A DNA stretch of 64,000 nt. Source: Calothrix parasitica NIES-267. Its GTDB lineage: Bacteria > Cyanobacteriota > Cyanobacteriia > Cyanobacteriales > Nostocaceae. Under the pieces are notes generated by a model, which saw nothing but the letters and a program-made list of their open reading frames with translations, searched no databases and was not told the DNA's origin. The stretch lies in contig NZ_AP018227.1 of NCBI RefSeq assembly GCF_002368095.1, positions 2,708,598 through 2,772,597 of the forward strand, read 5' to 3'. Positions 20,119 to 28,950 of the stretch are shown here, piece by piece (the first letter of the stretch is position 1; each line of letters opens with the position of its first letter). A program made the position numbers and the translations under genes.

Positions 20119-21396
20119 TTAAAAAGATATTAGTTCGTAATCAAGATAATCTGGTTCTTGTCTATCAGCTATAACTTCGATATCTAATTGCTTTAAGCGT
20201 TCAACCATTTCATCGCTTAAATAATTATCGGAAACATCAAGGGTATCTAAATTCTTTATAGATGGACAATTTAATAAAGCTTCTGCACCTTCGTCATTTA
20301 TACTTCCCATTGAAAGGTCTAATTCAACTAAATTTTCAATAATAGAAGATTCTACTATTCCAAAAGGGACATGATTTAAGTCCTCAAGATTATTTTTACA
20401 GTTACGTATTCCCAAGTATTTAAGCTTAGGAAATATTTTATAAAAAACTTGCATGAGTTCTTTAATACCCAAGCGAGATAAAGTAGAACCGTTCTCATTT
20501 GTAATAGACCACAATTCAAAATATTCTAGTGTGGGTAATTCAAGATTGTAAATTTCATAGATTAATTCAAAATCAATTATCTCACATTCAATAATTAATG
20601 CTTTTAAATTTTCATGTCGAATAGAGTTTATTTCTAATCCCAATCTATTTTTGTTATAAGTATATGATATAAAATTACTAAAACTTATTTTAATAACTTC
20701 TAAATTAGGGTAAGCTAATAAGAGATAACTAATATTAATATTTTCAGTTAAATAGTATTCTCTATCATGAATATCTCCTATACATAAGGCTTTAAGATTT
20801 GTTAGGTTTTCACTAGCGTTTAGAAATGCATCTATAAGAGATAATCCTTTTGTGTACCAAAATCCTATTACCAGAGCTTCAATTTGATGAGCTAAAGGAT
20901 TTTGTTGCAAAATTTCTAATTTTTCTGTACTAAGAATGGGCTTGCTCGCAAAATCCCAATCAGCAACTCTTATAGCATAAGCAGTATTAGCAGTTTCAGT
21001 AATACCTATTTTTGGCTCAAATTCTATTACTTCACGATTCGCAAATGTAGTTGCATGATTAGTTGGAAATTCATAATATTTTTCAAAGCCAGTCCAGAAT
21101 TTATAATCTTTTAAAGCTTGTTTAACTTGAGTTTCTTCTTTATCCTGTAACAATTTATAAGTATATTGTCTAATTCTTACTGATTCATGCTTCAAAGTGT
21201 TGATTAAGGTATCCAAACCCAAATCTCCATAATTCAAAGCATCATTCAAAGCCGAAATTTGTACATGAATATCAGAACTAGCCAACCGCTTTTTAACACC
21301 TTCAATACCTCCTAAAACCGCACCGTGAATTGGTGGTGGTGCGTTTCCTCCGAGTACAGCATCGTATTTATTGGGTTGGTTTTGATTGTTTGTCAT
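20119..21396 (-). CDS. STM4015-type leucine-rich protein with VLGG module (copy 1)
   Basis: Protein of 425 aa. The start is ATG 21396, because the module begins MTNNQNQPNKYDAVLGG, identical to copy 2. The module (residues 10-38) has NAPPPIHG between the two VLGG motifs. A HEAT-like pair (ALNDALNYGDLGLDTLI) and a second short helical repeat follow, then leucine-rich repeats from about residue 200 to the end (for example LVELDLSMGSINDEGAEALL). The C-terminus (DYLDYELISF) lacks the RY-x-SV-x-E tail of other copies. The gene sits between copy 2 and the STM4011-type radical SAM gene. It may be a decayed or specialised member. Confidence 0.82.
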   Translation of the reverse strand: MTNNQNQPNKYDAVLGGNAPPPIHGAVLGGIEGVKKRLASSDIHVQISALNDALNYGDLGLDTLINTLKHESVRIRQYTYKLLQDKEETQVKQALKDYKFWTGFEKYYEFPTNHATTFANREVIEFEPKIGITETANTAYAIRVADWDFASKPILSTEKLEILQQNPLAHQIEALVIGFWYTKGLSLIDAFLNASENLTNLKALCIGDIHDREYYLTENINISYLLLAYPNLEVIKISFSNFISYTYNKNRLGLEINSIRHENLKALIIECEIIDFELIYEIYNLELPTLEYFELWSITNENGSTLSRLGIKELMQVFYKIFPKLKYLGIRNCKNNLEDLNHVPFGIVESSIIENLVELDLSMGSINDEGAEALLNCPSIKNLDTLDVSDNYLSDEMVERLKQLDIEVIADRQEPDYLDYELISF

Positions 21397-21424
21397 GGTT
21401 TTAGAGTCGTAATTTTTGTTTGAA

Positions 21425-22675
21425 TTATTCTGTAACAGAGCAATACCTATCACCAGGGTATTTATCAGTTTGTGCGAAAACTTCTACATCTAAATTATTT
21501 AAATTATCGAACATTTCATCACTAATACAGCTATCAGAAACGTTTAAAATAGCTAAATCATTAACAGCGGGAGAATTTAATAAAGCTTCTGCACCTTCAT
21601 CTCCTAAATTTCCCATTGAAAGGTCTAAAACTTGGATTCTATTAATAATTGGAGAATTTACTATAGCAGTAGCGATATCATCAGCATATTCACTATTACG
21701 TAAGCCTAAATAAGTAAGATTAGGAAATAACTCACCCGATAATAAAGGCATCAAATCATTAATTGAAGAATTACCACCATATTCCTCATTACCCAGCCAT
21801 AATTCAAAATGTTCTAAAGATGATAATTTAGTAGATAAAATATTTGCTATCTTTTCACAACCTAAACCTCCTGTTTCTATTATTAAAGCTTTTAATTTAT
21901 CGTGTTTTAGTTCAAAAATATCTTGCCAGTTATTAGGATAATATCTCTCGTAGTTACCACGCATATTATGAATATAGTTATCATCACCGCCACGAAGCTG
22001 TAACATTTCTAAATTAGGATAGTTTTTTAAAATGAAGCCAATATTAGGAATATCAATCCATGAAATTTCGTAATTATTACCATAACCACCCGCAAAAACA
22101 GCTTTGAGATTTGTTAATATATTTTCAGATACAATAAAGTCTGAATCGTAATCAAACTTAAATATCAAAGATTCTATTTCACTTGCTAATGGTTGTTTTA
22201 TAAGAGCATCAAAACCATCATAATCAATTACATAAGCTTTATTCAGAGGATTTGATATAACTGATTTTTGGTCGAAATATTCTACTTTACGGTTAGAAAA
22301 AATCTTAAAGTCTTGAAATATATATCCATTATTTAATGGTTCGCTTATTCGTTCGCGTAAATCCCAGAAATCCCAATATCGATAATTTTTTAAGATTGTA
22401 TTGATTTTGGGTTCATTTTTGAAAATTAATGCTTTATAAGCATGATTTCTAATTTTTTCAGATTCATTTTCTAAAGCTTCAATCACCAAATCCAAACCCA
22501 CATCCCCATAATTCAAAGCATCGTTCAAAGCGGAAATTTGTACATCAACATCAGAACTAAGCAACCGCTTTTTAACACCTTCAATACCTCCTAAAACCGC
22601 ACCGTGAATTGGTGGTGGTGAATTTCCTCCGAGTACAGCATCGTATTTGTTGGGTTGGTTTTGATTGTTTGTCAT
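21425..22675 (-). CDS. STM4015-type leucine-rich protein with VLGG module (copy 2)
   Basis: Protein of 416 aa, the closest relative of copy 1. The N-terminus has the VLGG module (NSPPPIHG linker) and ALNDALNYGDVGLDLVIEAL. Leucine-rich repeats occupy the C-terminal half, with ELFPNLTYLGLRNSEYADDIA and VLDLSMGNLGDEGAEALL as clear units. It ends RYCSVTE, the tail seen in most copies. It lies between the STM4012-type radical SAM gene (upstream) and copy 1 (28 bases downstream). Confidence 0.85.
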   Translation of the reverse strand: MTNNQNQPNKYDAVLGGNSPPPIHGAVLGGIEGVKKRLLSSDVDVQISALNDALNYGDVGLDLVIEALENESEKIRNHAYKALIFKNEPKINTILKNYRYWDFWDLRERISEPLNNGYIFQDFKIFSNRKVEYFDQKSVISNPLNKAYVIDYDGFDALIKQPLASEIESLIFKFDYDSDFIVSENILTNLKAVFAGGYGNNYEISWIDIPNIGFILKNYPNLEMLQLRGGDDNYIHNMRGNYERYYPNNWQDIFELKHDKLKALIIETGGLGCEKIANILSTKLSSLEHFELWLGNEEYGGNSSINDLMPLLSGELFPNLTYLGLRNSEYADDIATAIVNSPIINRIQVLDLSMGNLGDEGAEALLNSPAVNDLAILNVSDSCISDEMFDNLNNLDVEVFAQTDKYPGDRYCSVTE

Positions 22676-22929
22676 ATTTATCCACCATTAATTTTAATAA
22701 ATTGTCATTGCGAGTGAAACGTTAGCGGAGCGTGTCCGTTAGGACATAGCAATCTCAGGATTTTGCGTTATAGTGAGAGATTTTGCGATGATCCACACCC
22801 TTCGGGTGAATGCTTCACTTTGTTCGCAATGACAGAACATCTTTCTACTTCTTTCCTTTCTACCCCCTCTACCCTTTCCTCCCCCTCTTCCCCCTCCAAT
22901 TTAATTAATCCTCTATCGGAACAGTAACG
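22676..22929. repeat. Repeat-rich gap with GTCCGTTAGGAC palindromes
   Basis: The gap contains CGTTAGCGGAGCGTGTCCG TTAGGACATAG-type repeat pieces (about 22719-22750), TTCGGGTGAATGCTTCACT (22801-22820) and a pyrimidine-rich tract (22860-22895). The same pieces appear at 37380-37460. No gene. Confidence 0.7.
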
Positions 22930-24288
22930 CTATTTCAATTCATATCTCTGCATCAACCCCCTCACTTTCTCGGAAAACAACCATTCCCCAATCGCATCGG
23001 AGTATTCGACACCTGTTTGAGTTAATCGCAATATTTCTTTATCCTTAACTGCTAAATTCAAATCAAATAATTCCGATAACTTGGGGAAATCATCCAAAGC
23101 TTTTGTATTAAATTGCGTTTGATAATTACTAAAATTCAATCCTTCATGAGAAAGTAATGATAATAAAATGTACCTTCTGCGCTTTTCTTCAGCATCTAAT
23201 TCAAAACCGTAATTAACAAAATCAAAGGAATCTTCCGGTGTTTGAATATAACCTTGCAAAATCTCGCGGATTCCCTTTCCTCCAACCGCATATTCGTTGG
23301 AATAATGCAATTCATCGGTATAAGAACGCGCTCCACATCCTAGTCCTACCATTCCGTCTTGTTGACAGCAGTATATGGGAGAGAGGGAAGAGGGGGAAGA
23401 AAGGGGAGAGGGGGTAGAATTTTTTTGGAACATTCGCATTGATTTTTGGGTGTATCCTTGGGAGAGAAGAAAATCTCTTCCTTGTCGGTAACAGTTCAAG
23501 CGGATGTCGCCCCATTCTTTTTCTGAGGTTCCCAATCCGGTAAGGGGACGGACGTAGAGAGGATACAAAAATATTTCTTCTGGTTCAAACCGCAATGCAG
23601 CGCGTATTGATTGCAACCAGGTTTCTACTGTTTGTCCGGGTAATCCGTAGATTAAGTCGATGTTGATTATCGGAAAATCGGCGGCTCGCATTCTTGTTAG
23701 TGCGGCTTCTACTTCGGCGGTGGTTTGACGGCGGTTAACTGCTGCAACCTCTGATTCAAAGAAGCTTTGGACTCCGATACTGGCACGGGTAACTCCTCGC
23801 GATCGCAACAATTCCAATTTATCTTTCGTAGCGGTTTCGGGTGACATTTCCACGGATATGGGAATTGATTGTAAATTTGCAACCATAGTATCTTCTGCGA
23901 CATTCAATACGGTTTCTAAATGATGAATCGGTAGCTGAGTTGGTGTACCTCCACCAATCGCTAACCTTGCAAATGAACTTTTACCTAAAGCTGCTTTGAC
24001 GTGTTTGGCCTGTTTTTGTAGGGTATTGACGTATTGAGTCACAAAATCTTCGTTGTGGGTGACGGTGGTAAACAAATTGCAGAAACCACACCTCATTTCA
24101 CAAAAGGGAATGTGAATGTAGAGGAATAAAGCGTTTTTGTCTTCTTGACTCCATACGTCGGTAAGGGGTTTTTGGGGAGAAATCGGACGGTAAGCGGTTT
24201 TGTGGGGGTAGGAATAAACGTAGGATTGGAAGATTTTGGATTTTGACAACGGATGGGGGGTTGGTAACGGATGGTTGTTGGTTATCAT
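22930..24288 (-). CDS. HemN-like radical SAM protein, STM4012 type
   Basis: Radical SAM protein of 452 aa. The start is taken at ATG 24288; longer versions would read through a TGGGGTTTGCAACCCCA repeat. The cluster cysteines are C63, C67 and C70 (HIPFCEMRCGFC), and GGGTPTQLP, SPETATKDK and GLPGQT are typical of the HemN/HemW superfamily. The C-terminus keeps the HemN-like region with a winged-helix look. It is not the housekeeping HemN, as shown by context: it belongs to the STM4011-STM4015 cassette. Residues near STPSPLSSPSSLSPI (about 23375-23425) are encoded by a purine/pyrimidine repeat and look like an in-frame insertion. Confidence 0.85.
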   Translation of the reverse strand: MITNNHPLPTPHPLSKSKIFQSYVYSYPHKTAYRPISPQKPLTDVWSQEDKNALFLYIHIPFCEMRCGFCNLFTTVTHNEDFVTQYVNTLQKQAKHVKAALGKSSFARLAIGGGTPTQLPIHHLETVLNVAEDTMVANLQSIPISVEMSPETATKDKLELLRSRGVTRASIGVQSFFESEVAAVNRRQTTAEVEAALTRMRAADFPIINIDLIYGLPGQTVETWLQSIRAALRFEPEEIFLYPLYVRPLTGLGTSEKEWGDIRLNCYRQGRDFLLSQGYTQKSMRMFQKNSTPSPLSSPSSLSPIYCCQQDGMVGLGCGARSYTDELHYSNEYAVGGKGIREILQGYIQTPEDSFDFVNYGFELDAEEKRRRYILLSLLSHEGLNFSNYQTQFNTKALDDFPKLSELFDLNLAVKDKEILRLTQTGVEYSDAIGEWLFSEKVRGLMQRYELK

Positions 24289-24505
24289 GATTGGGGTTTT
24301 GGTATTGGTTTTTGTGATGCTTGGGTTTGTTTTCATACCCACCTGGGGTTGCAAACCCCAGGCTAATAGCGAAAGTTCTCTGAAGAGAACTAGAAACATA
24401 TTGATAATTACAGGTTGCTGTTTGAAAATAATTTCATAATGTACTAAGACAAGATTTCAAAACATATCGAAGGTTTTCCCAGTCCTATTTATAGGACTTT
24501 TGCTA

Positions 24506-25348
24506 TTAGCTGGGGGTTTGCAACCCCCAGTGGGTGTCGGTATGGTTAGCATTGGGATTTAAAACAAATTCCCCATAAGGAACAGTCCACACCACGGGGT
24601 GACTAATCCGATGTCCGGTGTAACCATCTTCACCATAAGTTGTTCCGTGGTCGGAGGTGAGTATGCAGAAGGTAGAAGCACGTTTTTGTAAAGCATCCCA
24701 GAGTTTTCCTAGTTGACTATCGATGTATTCTAAAGCGGCTGCGTGAGTTTCTAATGTGTCTGTTTTAGCACCTTCGAGGTAGAAATAATTAGGTTGATGC
24801 AGCGCGGAGATATTAATAAATAAGAATAAACGTTGATTTTGAGGAGTTTTATTCAGGATTTTTTGAGCTAATACGATTTGATTTTCGGTAGATTTTGGTT
24901 CGGTAACTCCTAATTCTTGATTCCAATAACTTTCAGCAAACATTGAAGGAATTACATTACTCAAAGGATTCTGTTTATTAAAAAATCCGACACCACCAAT
25001 ACAAACGGTATGATAACCTTTTCGCGAAAGTCCTTTGACAATATTTTCACCTTCTAAAACACAAGTTTTTTCAGTTGTTGAAGTGCTTCCTGGAAATTTC
25101 AAAGCGAATAATCTCGGGTGAATTCCTGGGGTGACGGGAGTAGGAAGAAAACCAGCGAAAAATGCTTGATGGGATGCATAGGTGAAGCTTCCTGGTGAAT
25201 GTCGTTTTTCCCAATTATTTGGTAATACCTTGGCTAAATTTGGGGTGCGATTTTGGGATAGTAATTCTGTTGCTATGTCGTATCGGAGAGTATCGAAGGT
25301 GATGAAAACTATGTCGTAGGTGGGGATGATTTGGTTAATGTTTTGCAT
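24506..25348 (-). CDS. Sulfatase-fold hydrolase, STM4013 type
   Basis: Protein of 280 aa of the alkaline phosphatase/sulfatase superfamily. Metal ligands appear as D19 (VFITFDTLRYD), the nucleophile region SFTYASHQAFFAGF (about 54-67), D233-H234 (TSDHGTTYGEDG) and H246 (GHRISHP). Family members hydrolyse phosphate or sulfate esters; the substrate of the STM4013 type is unknown. The last eight codons (HWGLQTPS) are encoded by a dispersed palindrome (about 24503-24535), so the natural C-terminus was replaced by repeat sequence. It precedes the STM4012-type gene. Confidence 0.85.
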   Translation of the reverse strand: MQNINQIIPTYDIVFITFDTLRYDIATELLSQNRTPNLAKVLPNNWEKRHSPGSFTYASHQAFFAGFLPTPVTPGIHPRLFALKFPGSTSTTEKTCVLEGENIVKGLSRKGYHTVCIGGVGFFNKQNPLSNVIPSMFAESYWNQELGVTEPKSTENQIVLAQKILNKTPQNQRLFLFINISALHQPNYFYLEGAKTDTLETHAAALEYIDSQLGKLWDALQKRASTFCILTSDHGTTYGEDGYTGHRISHPVVWTVPYGEFVLNPNANHTDTHWGLQTPS

Positions 25349-25477
25349 TGGTGTGAGGAATCATTAAAAATTAAATAAAAACTAATAGACATCTCCGGAA
25401 ATTAAATATGCTTCATCCAGAAACCTTGTAGAGACGCGATATATCGCGTCTCTACATTCTTTTCTTTTCGGAGATGT

Positions 25478-26089
25478 CTAATCTTTTTGAATCTTCAAAT
25501 TACCTTGACGATATTTATCAAAAATATTATTTAGTTTTTCTTCGTCATATTCCAAGCTTGTATAACCATCAGAATCAGTATCAGAATACATTGCGTCTTT
25601 CAAACATTCTGCTACGGAATACATTAAAGTTGTCAGATTTGAAGAAATAGTTCTTGTTTTGACGAAAGAAATATCTATTGTTTTAATATTCGTCTCATCA
25701 GTAAAACTAAATATCGGATATGTTGTATCGTCTAAACTTACACTATAAAAATCGCCTCCTATTTCATGGATAAATGAAAATAGAAATAAAAAATTTGATG
25801 TACAACCACGTTTTTTATACTTATTAAAGTATTTGATTGCTAATTTCAGCGAATGAAATATACCTGAAATTCCATTATATGTATTCAAACCAAATCCTAC
25901 ATCTTCTGACATTCCATTTCGCCATTGATATAATTCATATACTTCTTCTGGTAATTTGAATGGTAAATTCTTGACTATTTCATCGATTTCTTCACAAGTT
26001 AATCCTGGTTGTAGAGATGCAGCAATTTTCGGGTCTTTGTGTTCTAGTTGTATTAGAATTTGTTCTAGAGATTCAGTTAAAAGTGACAT
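25478..26089 (-). CDS. SMI1/KNR4-family (SUKH) protein
   Basis: Protein of 203 aa. Residues about 25-60 (GLTCEEIDEIVKNLPFKLPEEVYELYQWRNG) are the SMI1/KNR4 signature. Such proteins often serve as immunity proteins against secreted or contact-dependent toxins, and may also act as general protein-interaction domains. The start at ATG 26089 lies only ten bases from the divergent start of the XRE gene. No toxin with a matching domain was seen. The gene interrupts the STM40xx cassette and shows a lower-complexity, AT-rich tail (YDEEKLNNIFDKYRQG). Confidence 0.8.
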   Translation of the reverse strand: MSLLTESLEQILIQLEHKDPKIAASLQPGLTCEEIDEIVKNLPFKLPEEVYELYQWRNGMSEDVGFGLNTYNGISGIFHSLKLAIKYFNKYKKRGCTSNFLFLFSFIHEIGGDFYSVSLDDTTYPIFSFTDETNIKTIDISFVKTRTISSNLTTLMYSVAECLKDAMYSDTDSDGYTSLEYDEEKLNNIFDKYRQGNLKIQKD

Positions 26090-26099
26090 AATCTTGATA

Positions 26100-26411
26100 A
26101 TGGAAAAAACTAACGACGCTTTGAAAATACTTGAAAACATTCATCGTAATGACCCCGAACTTCAAGAAATAGTGATTACGGCTTCTATTAATGCAGAAGT
26201 AGCACAGCTAATATATGAAGCAAGAATTCAAGCAGGATTAACACAAAAGCAACTTGCTGATTTAGTCGGTACAAAACAACCTGTTATTGCTCGACTTGAA
26301 GATGCTGATTATGAAGGACATTCGCTTTCGATGTTGCAAAAAATTGCTTCTGCACTTAATAAACAAGTTAAAATTTCTCTGACACCAATAGAAGATGAGC
26401 AATATGTTTAA
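26100..26411 (+). CDS. XRE-family HTH protein, antitoxin-like
   Basis: Protein of 103 aa, the only + strand gene between 14 and 34.5 kb. A HigA-type helix-turn-helix is visible at about residues 37-90 (IYEARIQAGLTQKQLADLVG, then KQPVIARLED and LQKIASAL). The start is ATG 26100; a long upstream extension is only the antisense of the SMI1 gene. Antitoxins of this shape usually pair with a HigB toxin, which is absent here. It is divergent from the SMI1 gene and ends two bases before the ATP-grasp stop codon on the other strand. Confidence 0.85.
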   Translation: MEKTNDALKILENIHRNDPELQEIVITASINAEVAQLIYEARIQAGLTQKQLADLVGTKQPVIARLEDADYEGHSLSMLQKIASALNKQVKISLTPIEDEQYV

Positions 26412-26413
26412 TT

Positions 26414-27643
26414 TCAGTTAATAATCGCTTTTAACTCACTTTCATAAGTATCCATCCCATTCCATAAAATCCCCGGTAACAAATCTCCAAAAGCATTTAT
26501 TTCCAACACAGCATGTTGTTCCCAATCTGGTAAAATCATCAAGTCAACTCCGCAATATAGACTATTAGGAAATAAAGCAGCAGCTTGTTCGCAAGTCTGT
26601 CTCATTTTCTGCCAATTACTATCACTAACTTTCTCCAAAAATTCATTTATATCTCCTCTTTCGTTACCTAAATGTAAATTAGTCATCGGACTTTTTCCCA
26701 ACCGAACAACGGTATGTCGTGCTTCACCATTGATAACCACAACTCGTAAATCAAAACCACATCCTTGTAACCTTGCTTTAGGAAGCCATTCTTCTATCTG
26801 AACCCCTTCCGCTGTTAAAATATTGATAATATCGGCGATTTCTTCGCGTTTTGTATAATTACGAATTCTGCGGGAATTATAAAGTAAAGTTTCACCATTT
26901 TCTCTTACTCTTTCCACGGTGGTAATAGCTGATTCAAAACGAGAATTAGCACGATAAGCGATGACACCAGAAGCGCTCGAACCGTGAGATAATTTGATGA
27001 AAACTCGTTCCAAACCTTGAGATTGCATTTCTTCTCGAAGGTGTTCGTAATTATGGATTTTCCCCAAACTACGAGCAACCGGAACGTTGTTTTGACTAAA
27101 CCTTTCGTGACACCTCGGTTTATCAAACATTACAGCAATATCCCCAGGATGATTCATAACTCTATTCTCCCCTCTCCTTATATAAGGAGAGGGGTTGGGG
27201 GTGAGGTTATTCTCCACTCTCCTTAAACAAGGAGAGGGGTTAGGGGTGAGGTCTTTCTCCCATCCTCGTAATAAATTTCTCCATCCCAAATACCACTGTC
27301 GGGGATAAAAAATTCGTCCCTTATCAAACTCCAACTTCTTAACTTCACTAGTACTGATTCGCTGATAATTATTAATTTCTACCCCCTCTCCCTCTTCTTC
27401 CCCCTCTACCCCCTCTAACTCTTCTCCAGCAGCAATAATTGCTTTATCAACCTCAAAGTTTTTCTCTGGAGAATCAAAACGGATGATATTGTCGGGTTTG
27501 AATTGTTCGAGGTCTTGTTTACCTGTAATTAAATCTGCGTATGATATGACGGTTGCAGGTGGTAGGTTGAGATTTTCGAGTGCTTTTTGGATTAAACCGA
27601 CACGACGGTTTTCTGGGTTGGCTATGATTGTTAGGGTTTTCAT
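26414..27643 (-). CDS. ATP-grasp protein, STM4014 type
   Basis: Protein of 409 aa with an ATP-grasp fold of RimK-like appearance. The visible elements are RVFIKLSHGSSASGV (nucleotide binding), GFDLRVVVINGEARHTVVR and the metal-binding ends GVDLMI (D367) and LEINAFGD (E381, N383). Such enzymes join a carboxylate to an amine using ATP. Two in-frame insertions are made of dispersed repeats: an acidic stretch at residues 74-91 and two LTPNPSP units at residues 131-160. They replace a loop and probably do not affect the core. It starts 15 bases after the copy 3 stop codon. Confidence 0.85.
   Translation of the reverse strand: MKTLTIIANPENRRVGLIQKALENLNLPPATVISYADLITGKQDLEQFKPDNIIRFDSPEKNFEVDKAIIAAGEELEGVEGEEEGEGVEINNYQRISTSEVKKLEFDKGRIFYPRQWYLGWRNLLRGWEKDLTPNPSPCLRRVENNLTPNPSPYIRRGENRVMNHPGDIAVMFDKPRCHERFSQNNVPVARSLGKIHNYEHLREEMQSQGLERVFIKLSHGSSASGVIAYRANSRFESAITTVERVRENGETLLYNSRRIRNYTKREEIADIINILTAEGVQIEEWLPKARLQGCGFDLRVVVINGEARHTVVRLGKSPMTNLHLGNERGDINEFLEKVSDSNWQKMRQTCEQAAALFPNSLYCGVDLMILPDWEQHAVLEINAFGDLLPGILWNGMDTYESELKAIIN
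27164..27253. repeat. Dispersed repeat inside the ATP-grasp gene (LTPNPSP type)
   Basis: Two units of the palindromic CTCTCCTTATATAAGGAGAG-type repeat with GGGTGAGG sit in frame and encode LTPNPSP peptides. Intergenic copies occur at 31471-31486 with 31618-31648, and at 33158-33196. Confidence 0.85.
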
Positions 27644-27658
27644 TGGGTTTTTGGTAGT

Positions 27659-28882
27659 TTATTCATGTAAAGCAGAGTAGCGCGATATACCTACTCCTCT
27701 ATCAACAATCTCTTCTTGATAATCTGAAATTACCCAACAATGGAGTAATAAATGCTCAACTCCTTCGAGAAATTCTTGACTTACACAATTATGAGAAACA
27801 TTAAGAGTATGTAAATTAGAAATAGCTGTAACTCCAATCAAATTATCTAAACCTTCATCTGTTAAATTTCCCATCGATAAATCAAGCACAAAAAGATTAT
27901 CAATTACAGGAAAATCAGCCATAAAAGAAGATTCCGTAATAGCTTCAGCTACAGCATCCGCATATTCACAGCTACGTATTCCTAAATAACTTAAATTTGG
28001 AAATGATTCGCTAAAAAGAATCGGTTTAATACTTTTGATAACGTTGTCACAAGTATTTTCAAAATCTCTACCTATCCATAGCTCAAAATATTCTAAAGCT
28101 GGTAAATTCAGAGAACACAATAACTTAATTGACATATCACTAATATCTCTCGTTTCAATAACCAGTGTTTTTAAATTATTATGTCCTAACACTCCACTGC
28201 ATAATTCATTACAGCAACCACGAAGATGCAAAACTTCTAGATTTGGAAAACTTGATAATAAATGAGTTATTTCACCAATTCCAAGATAAGATTTTCTAAA
28301 TTCATCTATTTGTGCATCACCTACAAATAAAGCTTTTAAATTTTCTAATTTTTCCCGATGATTATAAAGAAATTCAGCTAAATCATCATACTCTTGGCTG
28401 ACTTCATAATAAACATCATAGTCTTGTAAATAACAAATCAAAGCTTCAACTTCATTAACTCTCTCATCCTGTATTAAAAGCTGTAATTTATCTAAATTCA
28501 CAACATAAGCTTTATTCTCAGGATTCACAATCCCAACTTCAGGATTAAACTCTTCAACTTCCCAATCTTCCAACTTCGTAAAATACAAATAAGGGTCAAA
28601 TTCCAACAAAGCTTGTTTCCCTTTTTCACCTCCCCATTTCTTCAATAATCTCGAAGCAAAACCTTTTACCTGTAACGAATCATTCTCCAAAGCTTCAATA
28701 ACTAAATCTAACCCTTCATCTCCATATTTCAAACCATCGGAAAGCGCTTTAATTCGTACATCAATAATTTCACTTTCCAACCGTCTTTTTACACCTTCAA
28801 TTCCTCCTAACACAACACCCGTAACCGGAGGTGGTGTTTTTCCTCCTAAAACTGCGTCAAATTCTCTTGGTTGTTCTGACAT
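27659..28882 (-). CDS. STM4015-type leucine-rich protein with VLGG module (copy 3)
   Basis: Protein of 407 aa. It starts MSEQPREFDAVLGG; the linker is KTPPPVTG and the second motif reads VVLGGIEGVKRRL. The HEAT-like part has ALSDGLKYGDEGLDLVIEAL. A segment with LEDWEVEEFNPEVGI bridges to leucine-rich repeats (FPNLSYLGIRSCEYADAVAEA, VLDLSMGNLTDEGL). It ends RYSALHE, a variant of the shared tail. It starts the inner block of the cassette, immediately before the ATP-grasp gene. Confidence 0.85.
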   Translation of the reverse strand: MSEQPREFDAVLGGKTPPPVTGVVLGGIEGVKRRLESEIIDVRIKALSDGLKYGDEGLDLVIEALENDSLQVKGFASRLLKKWGGEKGKQALLEFDPYLYFTKLEDWEVEEFNPEVGIVNPENKAYVVNLDKLQLLIQDERVNEVEALICYLQDYDVYYEVSQEYDDLAEFLYNHREKLENLKALFVGDAQIDEFRKSYLGIGEITHLLSSFPNLEVLHLRGCCNELCSGVLGHNNLKTLVIETRDISDMSIKLLCSLNLPALEYFELWIGRDFENTCDNVIKSIKPILFSESFPNLSYLGIRSCEYADAVAEAITESSFMADFPVIDNLFVLDLSMGNLTDEGLDNLIGVTAISNLHTLNVSHNCVSQEFLEGVEHLLLHCWVISDYQEEIVDRGVGISRYSALHE

Positions 28883-28950
28883 GATTATTTTTACTTAGAT
28901 GACTATATTAGGGTTCCCGAAACTAACTTGAGAAATCAAAAAATTATTTT

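Noticed and set aside
22930-24288. Coproporphyrinogen III dehydrogenase (hemN) or hemW
   Set aside because: The cysteine motif and core fit the superfamily, but the neighbours (STM4011-, STM4013-, STM4014-type genes) point to the STM4012 type.
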